From Pseudomonadota bacterium (GTDB taxonomy: Bacteria; Pseudomonadota; Gammaproteobacteria; Burkholderiales; Methylophilaceae), in the NCBI GenBank assembly GCA_023459535.1, contig JAEWTK010000108.1:1-5424 (forward strand): DNA of 5,424 nt, in the 5' to 3' direction. Made by a program: the position numbers and the translations under genes. Position 1 is the first letter of the stretch, and every line of letters begins with the position of its first letter. Positions 1 through 5,424 of this stretch are shown here, one piece after another. The notes beneath the pieces are model-generated. The model had not been told where the DNA came from, did not search any database, and was given only the letters and a program-made list of their open reading frames with translations.

Positions 1-1
1 G

Positions 2-178
2 CTGAGAGTCGAAGGTGACTTGCGTCGTGAAGTGACAATGAACATCAAGCGTTTGATGGATCTTGGTTGCTACCGTGGCATTCGTCATCGCCGTGGCCTG
101 CCAGTTCATGGTCAACGCACCAAGACCAATGCGCGTACTCGCAAGGGTCCTATTAAGCCAATCAAGGCATCTAAGTAA
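2..178 (+). CDS. rpsM: 30S ribosomal protein S13 (uS13), C-terminal part only
   Basis: This is the 3' end of the S13 gene; its start lies outside the window. The frame beginning at base 2 gives 58 residues and then a TAA stop. The translation contains the conserved stretch [18 protein letters not shown], followed by [10 protein letters not shown] and a lysine-rich end (KPIKASK), which is the hallmark C-terminus of bacterial S13. S13 sits in the head of the small subunit, contacts 16S rRNA and the P-site tRNA through its basic tail, and forms bridges to the large subunit. It is normally the first gene of the alpha operon, and rpsK follows after 11 bases. About half of the usual 118-120 residues are present because the window cuts the gene, not because it is broken. 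Confidence 0.97.
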   Translation: MRVEGDLRREVTMNIKRLMDLGCYRGIRHRRGLPVHGQRTKTNARTRKGPIKPIKASK

Positions 179-189
179 GGATTTAGTAA

Positions 190-579
190 ATGGCTAAAGC
201 AAACGCACGCGTTCGTAAGAAAGTTAAAAAGAACATTGCCGAGGGCATTGCTCACGTACACGCTTCTTTTAACAATACGATTATCACGATCACTGACCGC
301 CAAGGGAATGCGCTTTCATGGGCAACTTCTGGCGGTGCTGGTTTCAAGGGTTCACGCAAGAGCACCCCGTTCGCAGCTCAGGTGGCTGCCGAGGCTGCCG
401 GCAAGGCAGCGCAGGAATGCGGTGTGAAGAATCTTGAAGTTCGTATCAAGGGCCCGGGTCCTGGTCGCGAATCTGCCGTGCGTGCTTTGAATGCTGCCGG
501 TTTTAAAATCACTAGTATTTCAGATGTGACGCCAGTGCCGCACAACGGCTGCCGTCCACCTAAAAAGCGCAGAATTTAA
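190..579 (+). CDS. rpsK: 30S ribosomal protein S11 (uS11)
   Basis: Complete gene of 129 residues, the same length as the Escherichia coli protein. S11 lies on the platform of the small subunit, where it helps shape the mRNA exit channel near the Shine-Dalgarno helix. Recognisable parts are the basic N-terminus (residues 1-15), the segment [20 protein letters not shown] (about 19-38), the rRNA-binding motif KGPGPGRES in the second half, and the C-terminus [13 protein letters not shown]. Asn119-Gly120 matches the position where E. coli S11 is known to carry an isoaspartate. The ATG at 190 is preceded by AAGGAT at 177-182, which overlaps the rpsM stop codon, so the two genes are probably translationally coupled. 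rpsD follows after 28 bases. Confidence 0.99.
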   Translation: MAKANARVRKKVKKNIAEGIAHVHASFNNTIITITDRQGNALSWATSGGAGFKGSRKSTPFAAQVAAEAAGKAAQECGVKNLEVRIKGPGPGRESAVRALNAAGFKITSISDVTPVPHNGCRPPKKRRI

Positions 580-596
580 TTCGCGCTTGATATAAC

Positions 597-602
597 AGGA
601 GA
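597..602 (+). promoter_or_regulatory. Shine-Dalgarno site that fixes a TTG start for rpsD
   Basis: AGGAGA lies five bases upstream of TTG at 608-610. The codons after this TTG encode [11 protein letters not shown], the universal S4 N-terminus, and no ATG or GTG is available in frame near it, so TTG must be the initiator. A strong Shine-Dalgarno site next to a weak start codon is a common way to set a moderate translation rate. Confidence 0.85.
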
Positions 603-607
603 ATACC

Positions 608-1237
608 TTGGCTAGAAATCTTGATCCTAAGTGCCGTCAGTGCCGCCGTGAAGGCGAAAAGCTTTTCCTTAAGGGCGAAAAGTGTTTCACCGACAAATGT
701 GCGATCGAAAAGCGTAACTTCCCACCAGGTCAACATGGTCAGCGCCGTAATCAGCGCCTGTCCGACTACGGTGTGCAATTGCGCGAGAAGCAAAAAGTCC
801 GCCGTATCTACGGTGTTCTGGAAGCGCAATTCCGCAGCTATTACGCAGAAGCTGATCGTCAAAAAGGCATTACTGGCGAAAACCTGCTGCAGTTGCTGGA
901 ATGCCGTCTGGATAATGTGGCATACCGCATGGGCTTTGGTGCATCACGTACAGAGGCACGTCAGATCGTTCGCCACAACAGCATTCTGGTCAATGGCAAG
1001 CGTGTAAACATTCCATCCTATCAGGTGCGTCCTGGTGATGAGATTCAAGTGGCTGAGTCCGCCAAGAGTCAGCTGCGCATCAAGGGTGCGCTGGAAGCAG
1101 CCGAACAGCGTGGCTTCCCGGAGTGGATTGCCGTTGACGTCAAGGCGCTGAAGGGCACCTTCAAGGCCAAGCCGCAACGTGATGAGCTGCCAGCTACGAT
1201 CAACGAGTCTCTCGTCGTCGAACTTTATTCCAAGTAA
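608..1237 (+). CDS. rpsD: 30S ribosomal protein S4 (uS4), zinc-type, TTG start
   Basis: Complete gene of 209 residues, close to the 206 of E. coli. S4 is a primary binder of 16S rRNA that starts assembly of the small-subunit body and contributes to decoding accuracy; in E. coli it is also the translational repressor of the alpha operon. The N-terminal part holds four cysteines at residues 9, 12, 26 and 31 (CxxC...CxxxxC), the zinc-binding form of S4 that E. coli has lost. It is followed by [10 protein letters not shown]. The S4 RNA-binding domain covers roughly residues 98-160, including [12 protein letters not shown] and [21 protein letters not shown]. The C-terminus LVVELYSK is typical. The start is TTG at 608, chosen from the conserved N-terminus and the AGGAGA site. 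I saw no obvious S4-binding pseudoknot here; the expected target would be upstream of rpsM, outside the window. Confidence 0.98.
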   Translation: MARNLDPKCRQCRREGEKLFLKGEKCFTDKCAIEKRNFPPGQHGQRRNQRLSDYGVQLREKQKVRRIYGVLEAQFRSYYAEADRQKGITGENLLQLLECRLDNVAYRMGFGASRTEARQIVRHNSILVNGKRVNIPSYQVRPGDEIQVAESAKSQLRIKGALEAAEQRGFPEWIAVDVKALKGTFKAKPQRDELPATINESLVVELYSK

Positions 1238-1241
1238 TTAA

Positions 1242-1259
1242 ACCCTGTCAGTTAAGGGT
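1242..1259 (+). other. Short inverted repeat between rpsD and rpoA
   Basis: ACCCT (1242-1246) and AGGGT (1255-1259) can pair as a 5-bp stem with an 8-base loop, just ahead of the rpoA Shine-Dalgarno sequence AAGGAAAG (1263-1270). The stem is short and has no following T-run, so it is not a terminator. It could slightly affect rpoA translation or transcript processing, or it may be chance. Confidence 0.3.
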
Positions 1260-1273
1260 CATAAGGAAAGTTT

Positions 1274-2260
1274 ATGCAAAACAGTCCGACAGAATATTTA
1301 AAGCCGCGTGTGGTTGACGTAGAAGTGTTGTCACCATTGCGTGCAAAGGTAACACTTGAGCCTATGGAGCGTGGTTTTGGTTACACGCTGGGCAATGCGC
1401 TGCGTCGTGTATTGCTTTCCTCCATTCCTGGCTATGCAATTACAGAAGTGAAGATTGACGGTGTTGTACATGAGTACTCCACTATTGATGGCGTTCAGGA
1501 AGACGTTGTTGACATCCTTTTGAATCTGAAGGGGGTCGCACTCAAGCTGAACAACAAGACGGAAACCGTCCTGACGCTGAATAAGTCCAGCGAAGGTGTC
1601 GTTACTGCCGGTGATTTTGAAACCGGCCATGACGCTGAGATCGTTAATCCGAATCATGTCATCGCACATCTGACCAAGGGCGGCAAGTTGAACCTGGAAG
1701 TCAAGGTGGAGATGGGTCGTGGATATCAGCCAGTGCCCGTCCGCCAAAAGGGTGTGGATGAGGATCGTGTGCTGGGCTTTATCATGGTCGACGCTTCCTT
1801 CAGCCCGATCAACAAGGTCAGCTATCAGGTTGAAAGTGCTCGTGTTGAACAGCGCACTGACCTTGACAAGCTGATCATGGATGTCGAGACCAATGGTGTG
1901 GTTGAGCCGGAACAGGCTATCCGCGATGCAGCGCGTATTCTGATGGGTCAACTGGCAGTGTTCGCTGATCTTGAAGGCGCGCCGACTGAGATTGAAGTCA
2001 AGCATTCACCGCAAGTCGATCCGATCCTGTTGCGTCCGGTAGACGATCTGGAGCTGACTGTACGTTCAGCCAATTGTCTCAAGGCCGAAAATATCTATTA
2101 TATCGGTGACCTGATTCAACGCAGTGAAAATGAATTACTTAAAGCGCCTAATCTTGGTCGTAAATCTCTGAACGAGATCAAGGATGTTCTGGCATCCAAG
2201 GGCCTGACATTGGGCATGAAATTAGAAAACTGGCCACCGGTCGGTCTGGAAAAGGTGTGA
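1274..2260 (+). CDS. rpoA: DNA-directed RNA polymerase subunit alpha
   Basis: Complete gene of 328 residues (E. coli has 329). Two alpha subunits form the platform on which beta and beta' assemble, and the C-terminal domain contacts UP-element DNA and activators. The N-terminal domain (about residues 1-235) shows [20 protein letters not shown] with Arg45, the residue needed for dimer and core assembly in E. coli, and [10 protein letters not shown] near 191-200. A linker at about 236-248 leads to the C-terminal domain (about 249-328), which carries [10 protein letters not shown] and [15 protein letters not shown]. Arg264, Asn267, Cys268, Gly295, Lys297 and Ser298 match the DNA-contact surface of E. 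coli (R265, N268, C269, G296, K298, S299). Start ATG follows AAGGAAAG at 1263-1270. The TGA stop overlaps the rplQ ribosome-binding site, so coupling with rplQ is likely. Confidence 0.99.
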   Translation: MQNSPTEYLKPRVVDVEVLSPLRAKVTLEPMERGFGYTLGNALRRVLLSSIPGYAITEVKIDGVVHEYSTIDGVQEDVVDILLNLKGVALKLNNKTETVLTLNKSSEGVVTAGDFETGHDAEIVNPNHVIAHLTKGGKLNLEVKVEMGRGYQPVPVRQKGVDEDRVLGFIMVDASFSPINKVSYQVESARVEQRTDLDKLIMDVETNGVVEPEQAIRDAARILMGQLAVFADLEGAPTEIEVKHSPQVDPILLRPVDDLELTVRSANCLKAENIYYIGDLIQRSENELLKAPNLGRKSLNEIKDVLASKGLTLGMKLENWPPVGLEKV

Positions 2261-2270
2261 GGGTATCACT

Positions 2271-2666
2271 ATGCGTCATCGCAACAGCAATCGTAAATTA
2301 AATCGTACCAGCAGCCATCGTCAGGCGATGTTGCGTAACATGGCCAACTCTTTGTTGCGCCATGAAGTCATCAAGACAACGCTGCCTAAGGCCAAGGAAC
2401 TGCGTCGTGTAGCCGAGCCCTTGATTACCTTGAGCAAGAATGCAACGCTGGCAAATCGTCGTCTGGCTTTCAGCCGCACACGTGACCGTGATATCGTCGG
2501 CAAACTGTTCAATGAACTGGGCCCACGCTATCAGACACGTAACGGCGGTTATCTGCGTATCCTCAAGTGCGGTTTCCGCGTTGGTGACAATGCGCCGATG
2601 GCACTGGTTGAACTGGTTGATCGTCCAGAAGCAGAAGTGGAAGTAGCTGCTGCTGCTGCAGAATAA
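2271..2666 (+). CDS. rplQ: 50S ribosomal protein L17 (bL17)
   Basis: Complete gene of 131 residues, slightly longer than the 127 of E. coli. L17 is a large-subunit protein located near the peptide exit tunnel. The N-terminus [20 protein letters not shown] is diagnostic. [25 protein letters not shown] and [20 protein letters not shown] follow in the expected order. The last residues are an acidic and alanine tail ending in five alanines and Glu, encoded by four GCT codons and a GCA (2646-2660); such tails vary among proteobacteria. ATG at 2271 is preceded by GAGGG at 2259-2263, which overlaps the rpoA stop. It is the last gene of the alpha operon, and a strong terminator follows 24 bases after the stop codon. 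Confidence 0.99.
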   Translation: MRHRNSNRKLNRTSSHRQAMLRNMANSLLRHEVIKTTLPKAKELRRVAEPLITLSKNATLANRRLAFSRTRDRDIVGKLFNELGPRYQTRNGGYLRILKCGFRVGDNAPMALVELVDRPEAEVEVAAAAAE

Positions 2667-2690
2667 AGCAGCTGCTGGTCGCATCTTGCA

Positions 2691-2717
2691 AAAAAGCCGG
2701 TCTAGCACCGGCTTTTT
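2691..2717 (+). terminator. Bidirectional intrinsic terminator of the alpha operon
   Basis: AAAAAGCCGGT (2691-2701) pairs perfectly with ACCGGCTTTTT (2707-2717) around a 5-base loop, giving an 11-bp stem with a GC-rich core. The top strand ends in a T-run with a further GCTTTTT behind it. Read on the minus strand, the A-run becomes a T-run of six. The hairpin lies between the rplQ stop (2666) and the stop of the convergent gene at 2730, so one element can end both transcripts. Confidence 0.93.
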
Positions 2718-2729
2718 GCTTTTTATCGG

Positions 2730-2990
2730 TCAGCCTGATGTCTGGCTTGTAGTCGAGTTCAGCAGGCTGATGACATCGTTACGATCGAAGGGCCAGTTCA
2801 GTTCCAGGCCGGTGGAGATGTCACGCAGCACTGGTATTTTCGTGCCGTAACGGGTCAAAAGCCGGTCTTCGTTGCTGATGTCGATCTCCTGCCAGCGTAA
2901 GCCATGCGATGCAAGTGTTGCGAGCATTTCAGTCGCCTGTTCGCACAGATGGCAGGCCGAGGTGCCGTAGAGTATGAAATCATGTGGCAT
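2730..2990 (-). CDS. Glutaredoxin-like thioredoxin-fold protein
   Basis: Small protein of 86 residues from ATG at 2990. It starts with a beta-strand (DFILYGT) followed by SACHLCEQA, in which Cys13 and Cys16 form a CxxC redox motif. The strand LRWQEIDIS and then TKIPVLRD with Pro53, the probable cis-proline of the thioredoxin fold, come next. This order and size match the glutaredoxin-like DUF836 family, small cytoplasmic proteins with presumed thiol-disulfide activity whose substrates are largely unknown. The start is uncertain: AGGA at 3003-3006 is 12 bases from this ATG but only 6 from an in-frame TTG at 2994-2996, which would add two residues (88 in total). The frame stays open to 3149, but that extension has no fold-like features and would overlap mgtE. 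The gene converges on rplQ and diverges from mgtE, so it is its own transcription unit. Confidence 0.85.
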   Translation of the reverse strand: MPHDFILYGTSACHLCEQATEMLATLASHGLRWQEIDISNEDRLLTRYGTKIPVLRDISTGLELNWPFDRNDVISLLNSTTSQTSG

Positions 2991-3021
2991 GGGCAATGAA
3001 TTTCCTGTTTTTTGTACAATC

Positions 3022-3060
3022 TGCCGACTAATTGGCGGATAAGCGTTTTCCGTGGCCGGA
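3022..3060. other. Two short palindromes in the divergent intergenic region
   Basis: GCCGACTAATTGGC (about 3023-3036) is an imperfect dyad, and TCCGTGGCCGGA (3049-3060) has 4-base arms (TCCG/CGGA) around TGGC. Both lie between the glutaredoxin-like gene and mgtE and upstream of the candidate mgtE -10 box, where an operator would be expected. I recognise neither as the site of a known regulator; they may be chance. Confidence 0.25.
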
Positions 3061-3074
3061 AAAACCACCATAAT
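3046..3074 (+). promoter_or_regulatory. Candidate sigma70-like promoter for mgtE
   Basis: CATAAT at 3069-3074 matches the TATAAT consensus at five of six positions. Seventeen bases upstream, TTTTCC (3046-3051) is a poor -35 box with about three matches. Transcription would begin near 3080, giving a leader of roughly 55 bases before the mgtE ATG. The weak -35 box suggests that an activator is needed or that expression is low. This is read by eye without scoring. Confidence 0.35.
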
Positions 3075-3079
3075 AACGT

Positions 3080-3096
3080 CTGGGGAGATACCCCGG
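3080..3096 (+). other. Small GC hairpin in the mgtE leader
   Basis: CTGGGG (3080-3085) and CCCCGG (3091-3096) pair around the loop AGATA, with one T-G wobble. If transcription starts near 3080, this hairpin would cap the 5' end of the mRNA and could stabilise it. The leader is far too short for the known magnesium M-box riboswitch, and no terminator-like T-run follows. Confidence 0.35.
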
Positions 3097-3134
3097 TCCA
3101 TTTTAATTCCAATCAAATACTTGTGGGCTAACCA

Positions 3135-4571
3135 ATGGCTGAAATTCAAGAATCAAAAGAAAGCTTGCAAGAAAGCCTGCAACAAGTCATCGCGCTCCTG
3201 CACAAGCACAAACTGGTCGAAGGCCTGGTGCACAGGCAGGATATGCCGAATCAACCTCTGGTCGAGACCATCGTCCACAGACAGAATCTTACCGAACTGC
3301 AGAAGAAGCTGGATGAGTTGCATCCGGCTGACGTCGCCTACATTCTTGAAGCGCTGCCGCTGGAGGAACGTCTTGAAGTCTGGGACCTGGTAAAAGCCGA
3401 GCGTGACGGCGATATCCTGCTGGAGGTGTCGGATGCGGTCAGGCAGACGCTGATCGCCGACATGGACAGCGAGGAGTTGCTGGCTGCGGCTGAACAACTC
3501 GATACGGATGAACTAGCGGACCTGGCACATGACCTGCCCAAGGACGTGTTGCAGGACCTGCTGGAGAGTCTGGATGCAGGTAATCGCGAGCGGCTGCAAT
3601 CAGCCTTGTCCTATCCGGAAGATGCAGTAGGCGCCTTGATGGACTTCGATATCGTGACCATCCGCGAGGATATCTCGCTGGAAGTCGCCCTGCGTTATTT
3701 GCGCCGTATCGGCAATCTGCCGGACCACACGGACAAGCTGTTTGTCGTTGACCGGCACGATGTGCTGCACGGCGTGCTGCCACTGAAACGTATCGTGGTC
3801 AGCGACCCCGAGTTGGGTGTGGATGAGGTCATGGCGGACGATGCCGTGGTGTTCCATCCGGAAGACAAGGCAACCGATGCAGCCAAGGCATTCGAGCGTT
3901 ATGACCTGGTCACTGCTCCGGTGGTCGACGCCAACAACAAACTGATCGGCCGTTTGACGGTGGATACGGTGATGGACTTCATTCGTGAAGAAGCGGAAAG
4001 CGACATGCTGTCACTGGCCGGTCTGAGCGAGGACGAAGACATGTTCTCCTCGGTGTGGAAGGCCGTGCAGAATCGTTGGACCTGGCTGGCAGTCAATCTG
4101 GTGACGGCATTTGTCGCCTCGCGCGTGATTGGCGCATTCGAGGGTTCGATCGAAAAGATTGTGGCGCTGGCCGCCTTGATGCCGATTGTTGCCGGTATCG
4201 GAGGTAATTCCGGCAATCAGACCATCACGATGATCGTGCGTGGTCTGGCTTTGGGTCAGGTGGCTTCGCATAATATGAAGACGTTGCTGAAGAAGGAACT
4301 TGGCATTGCGTTGTTGAATGGCCTGATCTGGGGCAGTGTGCTGGGGGTGGTGGCCTACCTGCTTTATGACAATGTGGCGCTGGGTATGGTCATGACGGCT
4401 GCGATGACCATGAATCTGTTGCTGGCCGCTGTCATGGGCGTTCTGATTCCCCTGATGATGACCAAATTCGGCAAGGATCCTGCAGTCGGTTCCAGTGTGC
4501 TGATTACAGCGATGACGGATAGTGGCGGATTTTTCATCTTCCTTGGCCTTGCCAGTATCGTATTGCTATAG
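3135..4571 (+). CDS. mgtE: Magnesium channel/transporter MgtE
   Basis: Complete 478-residue inner-membrane protein of the MgtE family, a homodimeric Mg2+ channel closed by high cytoplasmic Mg2+ (known for Thermus thermophilus MgtE, about 450 residues). An N-terminal extension (1-50) is followed by the acidic helical MgtE_N domain (about 52-160, with HPADVAYILEALP), two CBS domains (about 165-225 and 230-287), a connecting plug helix (about 288-312) and a five-helix membrane domain (about 315-334, 343-365, 388-410, 416-441, 455-477). The pore signature GIGGNSGNQT spans 354-363. TDSGGF near 461-466 places Asp462 where the pore-lining Asp of the family is expected. An in-frame stop at 3129 makes ATG 3135 the earliest start; its Shine-Dalgarno sequence is weak (at best GTGGGC). 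A later ATG at 3243 would drop 36 residues. An mscS-type gene follows after nine bases, so co-transcription is likely. Confidence 0.96.
   Translation: MAEIQESKESLQESLQQVIALLHKHKLVEGLVHRQDMPNQPLVETIVHRQNLTELQKKLDELHPADVAYILEALPLEERLEVWDLVKAERDGDILLEVSDAVRQTLIADMDSEELLAAAEQLDTDELADLAHDLPKDVLQDLLESLDAGNRERLQSALSYPEDAVGALMDFDIVTIREDISLEVALRYLRRIGNLPDHTDKLFVVDRHDVLHGVLPLKRIVVSDPELGVDEVMADDAVVFHPEDKATDAAKAFERYDLVTAPVVDANNKLIGRLTVDTVMDFIREEAESDMLSLAGLSEDEDMFSSVWKAVQNRWTWLAVNLVTAFVASRVIGAFEGSIEKIVALAALMPIVAGIGGNSGNQTITMIVRGLALGQVASHNMKTLLKKELGIALLNGLIWGSVLGVVAYLLYDNVALGMVMTAAMTMNLLLAAVMGVLIPLMMTKFGKDPAVGSSVLITAMTDSGGFFIFLGLASIVLL
3159..3182 (+). repeat. 12-bp tandem duplication in the mgtE 5' end
   Basis: GAAAGCTTGCAA (3159-3170) is directly followed by GAAAGCCTGCAA (3171-3182), differing at one base. 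The repeat is in frame and encodes ESLQ twice, in the predicted N-terminal helix of MgtE. It changes length by whole codons only. Confidence 0.8.
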
Positions 4572-4575
4572 AGGC
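4571..4575 (+). promoter_or_regulatory. Ribosome-binding site supporting the mscS-type start
   Basis: GAGGC begins at the last base of the mgtE stop codon and lies five bases ahead of ATG at 4581. The overlap with the stop suggests that ribosomes ending mgtE can re-initiate at the next gene. It supports 4581 over the in-frame ATG four codons downstream. Confidence 0.6.
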
Positions 4576-4580
4576 GTCTG

Positions 4581-5424
4581 ATGAACCCCGAGATGATCTT
4601 GATCTGGCAGGAACTTCAGTCGGGTAACAATACACCGGTCTTGCTCTGGCAGGTGAGCGTCATCGCACTGGGCTTGCTGCTGGCGTGGTCTGCCAACGGC
4701 ATACTGCGCGCCTATGTCATGCGTCGTGCCGCTGAGCGCTGGAAGGTGGGGATAGGGGGTATCAATCGCGTTCTGTTCCCGCTGTCTTCGCTGATTTTTG
4801 TCTATTGCGGATATCTGGTGCTGAGTCACTGGCAGGATGTGAGTCTGCTCAAGCTGGCCATGACGCTGTTGCTGGCCATGGCGGTCATCCGGCTGGCGAT
4901 CTATGCGCTACGATATATCTTCACTCCCGGCGGTTGGGTGCGCACCATGGAAGGTACCGTTGCCGGTATTGTTTGGTTGGTGCTGGCGCTGCATCTCGTC
5001 GGTGTGCTACCTGATATCCTGGCAGCACTTGATGGTGTCAGGTTTGCAGTAGGCAAGGGCGAGTTGACGCTGTTGCTGCTGTTGCAGGCCATACTGATCA
5101 TTCTGGTTACCTTGTTCGGTGCGCTCTGGATCAGCCGTTTGATCGAGAACCGCTTGATGGAGGCGGAACAAATCAACATGAACGTCCGTGTCGTGTTGAG
5201 CAAGCTTGTGCGTATCTTCTTCTCGCTGATCGCCGTGTTGTTCGCGCTTTCTGCTGTCGGGCTGGATATCACTCTGCTTTCCGTATTCGGCGGGGCGCTG
5301 GGTGTTGGTCTGGGATTTGGTCTGCAGAAGATTGCAAGCAACTATGCCAGCGGTTTCATCCTGCTACTGGATGATTCCATCCATATCGGCGATATCGTGA
5401 CAGTCGATACGCATTACGGTGTGG
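4581..5424 (+). CDS. MscS-family mechanosensitive ion channel, N-terminal part
   Basis: The gene is open at the window's right edge; 281 codons are visible. Members of this family open under membrane tension to release solutes during osmotic downshock. The N-terminus holds several hydrophobic stretches, about 21-41, 64-83, 88-111, 124-145, 161-183 and 206-226, before the pore helix at about 230-262. The pore region reads SVFGGALGVGLGFGLQKIAS then NYASGFILL, with the small-residue Gly/Ala packing pattern and Gln249 just before the kink typical of MscS. GDIVTV (270-275) starts the cytoplasmic beta domain. Seven predicted membrane helices make it one of the larger MscS-like proteins, since E. 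coli MscS has three. Start ATG follows GAGGC. Which subfamily it belongs to, and whether the C-terminus is normal or carries a cyclic-nucleotide domain, cannot be told from this fragment. Confidence 0.92.
   Translation, partial: MNPEMILIWQELQSGNNTPVLLWQVSVIALGLLLAWSANGILRAYVMRRAAERWKVGIGGINRVLFPLSSLIFVYCGYLVLSHWQDVSLLKLAMTLLLAMAVIRLAIYALRYIFTPGGWVRTMEGTVAGIVWLVLALHLVGVLPDILAALDGVRFAVGKGELTLLLLLQAILIILVTLFGALWISRLIENRLMEAEQINMNVRVVLSKLVRIFFSLIAVLFALSAVGLDITLLSVFGGALGVGLGFGLQKIASNYASGFILLLDDSIHIGDIVTVDTHYGV

Noticed and set aside
1331..2005. Long minus-strand open frame of 224 codons opposite rpoA
   Set aside because: It lies wholly inside a certain, highly conserved gene. The translation has no recognisable domain and no ribosome-binding site, and such antisense frames are common opposite codon-biased genes.
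2646..2660. GCT triplet run at the end of rplQ as a phase-variable microsatellite
   Set aside because: There are only four perfect GCT units plus a GCA, inside the frame, so length change would add or remove alanines in a variable tail with no switching effect.
3080..3134. Magnesium-sensing riboswitch (M-box or mgtA-like leader) before mgtE
   Set aside because: The leader after the candidate promoter is about 55 bases with a single 6-bp hairpin; this is too short and lacks the multi-helix core and any expression-platform terminator.
2991..3149. N-terminal extension of the glutaredoxin-like frame to 139 residues
   Set aside because: The extra residues precede the first beta-strand of the fold, show no signal peptide or domain, cover the mgtE promoter region and overlap the mgtE start.
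3439..3783. Minus-strand open frame of 114 codons opposite mgtE, rich in Arg, Pro and Ala
   Set aside because: Composition is typical of a shadow frame, and the plus strand here encodes the MgtE N and CBS domains without interruption.
4805..5014. Plus-strand open frame of 69 codons within the MscS-like gene
   Set aside because: It is out of frame with the membrane protein that spans the region, has low-complexity Gly/His/Arg content and matches no family I know.
4901..5341. Minus-strand open frame of 146 codons opposite the MscS-like gene
   Set aside because: The Ser/Thr/Asn-rich translation is the mirror of hydrophobic Leu/Val/Gly codons on the other strand. The plus-strand frame contains a clear MscS pore motif and continues through the window edge.

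Overview
The window looks like an ordinary chromosomal segment of a betaproteobacterium. The ribosomal and RNA polymerase proteins, the MgtE type and the roughly even base composition point that way. A Nitrosomonadales/Methylophilaceae-like source is my guess from gene style only; I could not run a search to place it.

The left half (1-2720) is the distal part of the alpha ribosomal protein operon, all on the plus strand and in the classical order: the 3' end of rpsM (S13), then rpsK (S11), rpsD (S4), rpoA (RNA polymerase alpha) and rplQ (L17). Intergenic gaps are 10 to 36 bases, and the Shine-Dalgarno sequences of rpsK and rplQ overlap or abut the preceding stop codon, as expected for one polycistronic transcript. 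The operon ends at a strong hairpin terminator at 2691-2717. That hairpin has U-tracts in both directions, so it also serves the converging minus-strand gene.

That gene (2730-2990, minus) encodes a small glutaredoxin-like, thioredoxin-fold protein with a CxxC motif. A 144-base region, 2991-3134, separates it from the divergent mgtE. This region holds a candidate sigma70-like promoter, two short palindromes and a small GC hairpin that would lie at the 5' end of the mgtE leader.

The right half (3135-5424) is a membrane transport pair on the plus strand: a complete MgtE magnesium channel/transporter (478 residues) and, nine bases after its stop, the first 281 residues of an MscS-family mechanosensitive channel that runs off the window. 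The two are probably co-transcribed, which would link magnesium entry with osmotic pressure release at the inner membrane.

I found no mobile element, CRISPR array, tRNA, rRNA or unknown defence-like system. The points worth a second look are modest: a UUG start and a zinc-type Cys4 motif in S4, a duplicated motif and a 12-base tandem repeat in the MgtE N-terminal extension, the divergent control region, and the mgtE-mscS pairing.
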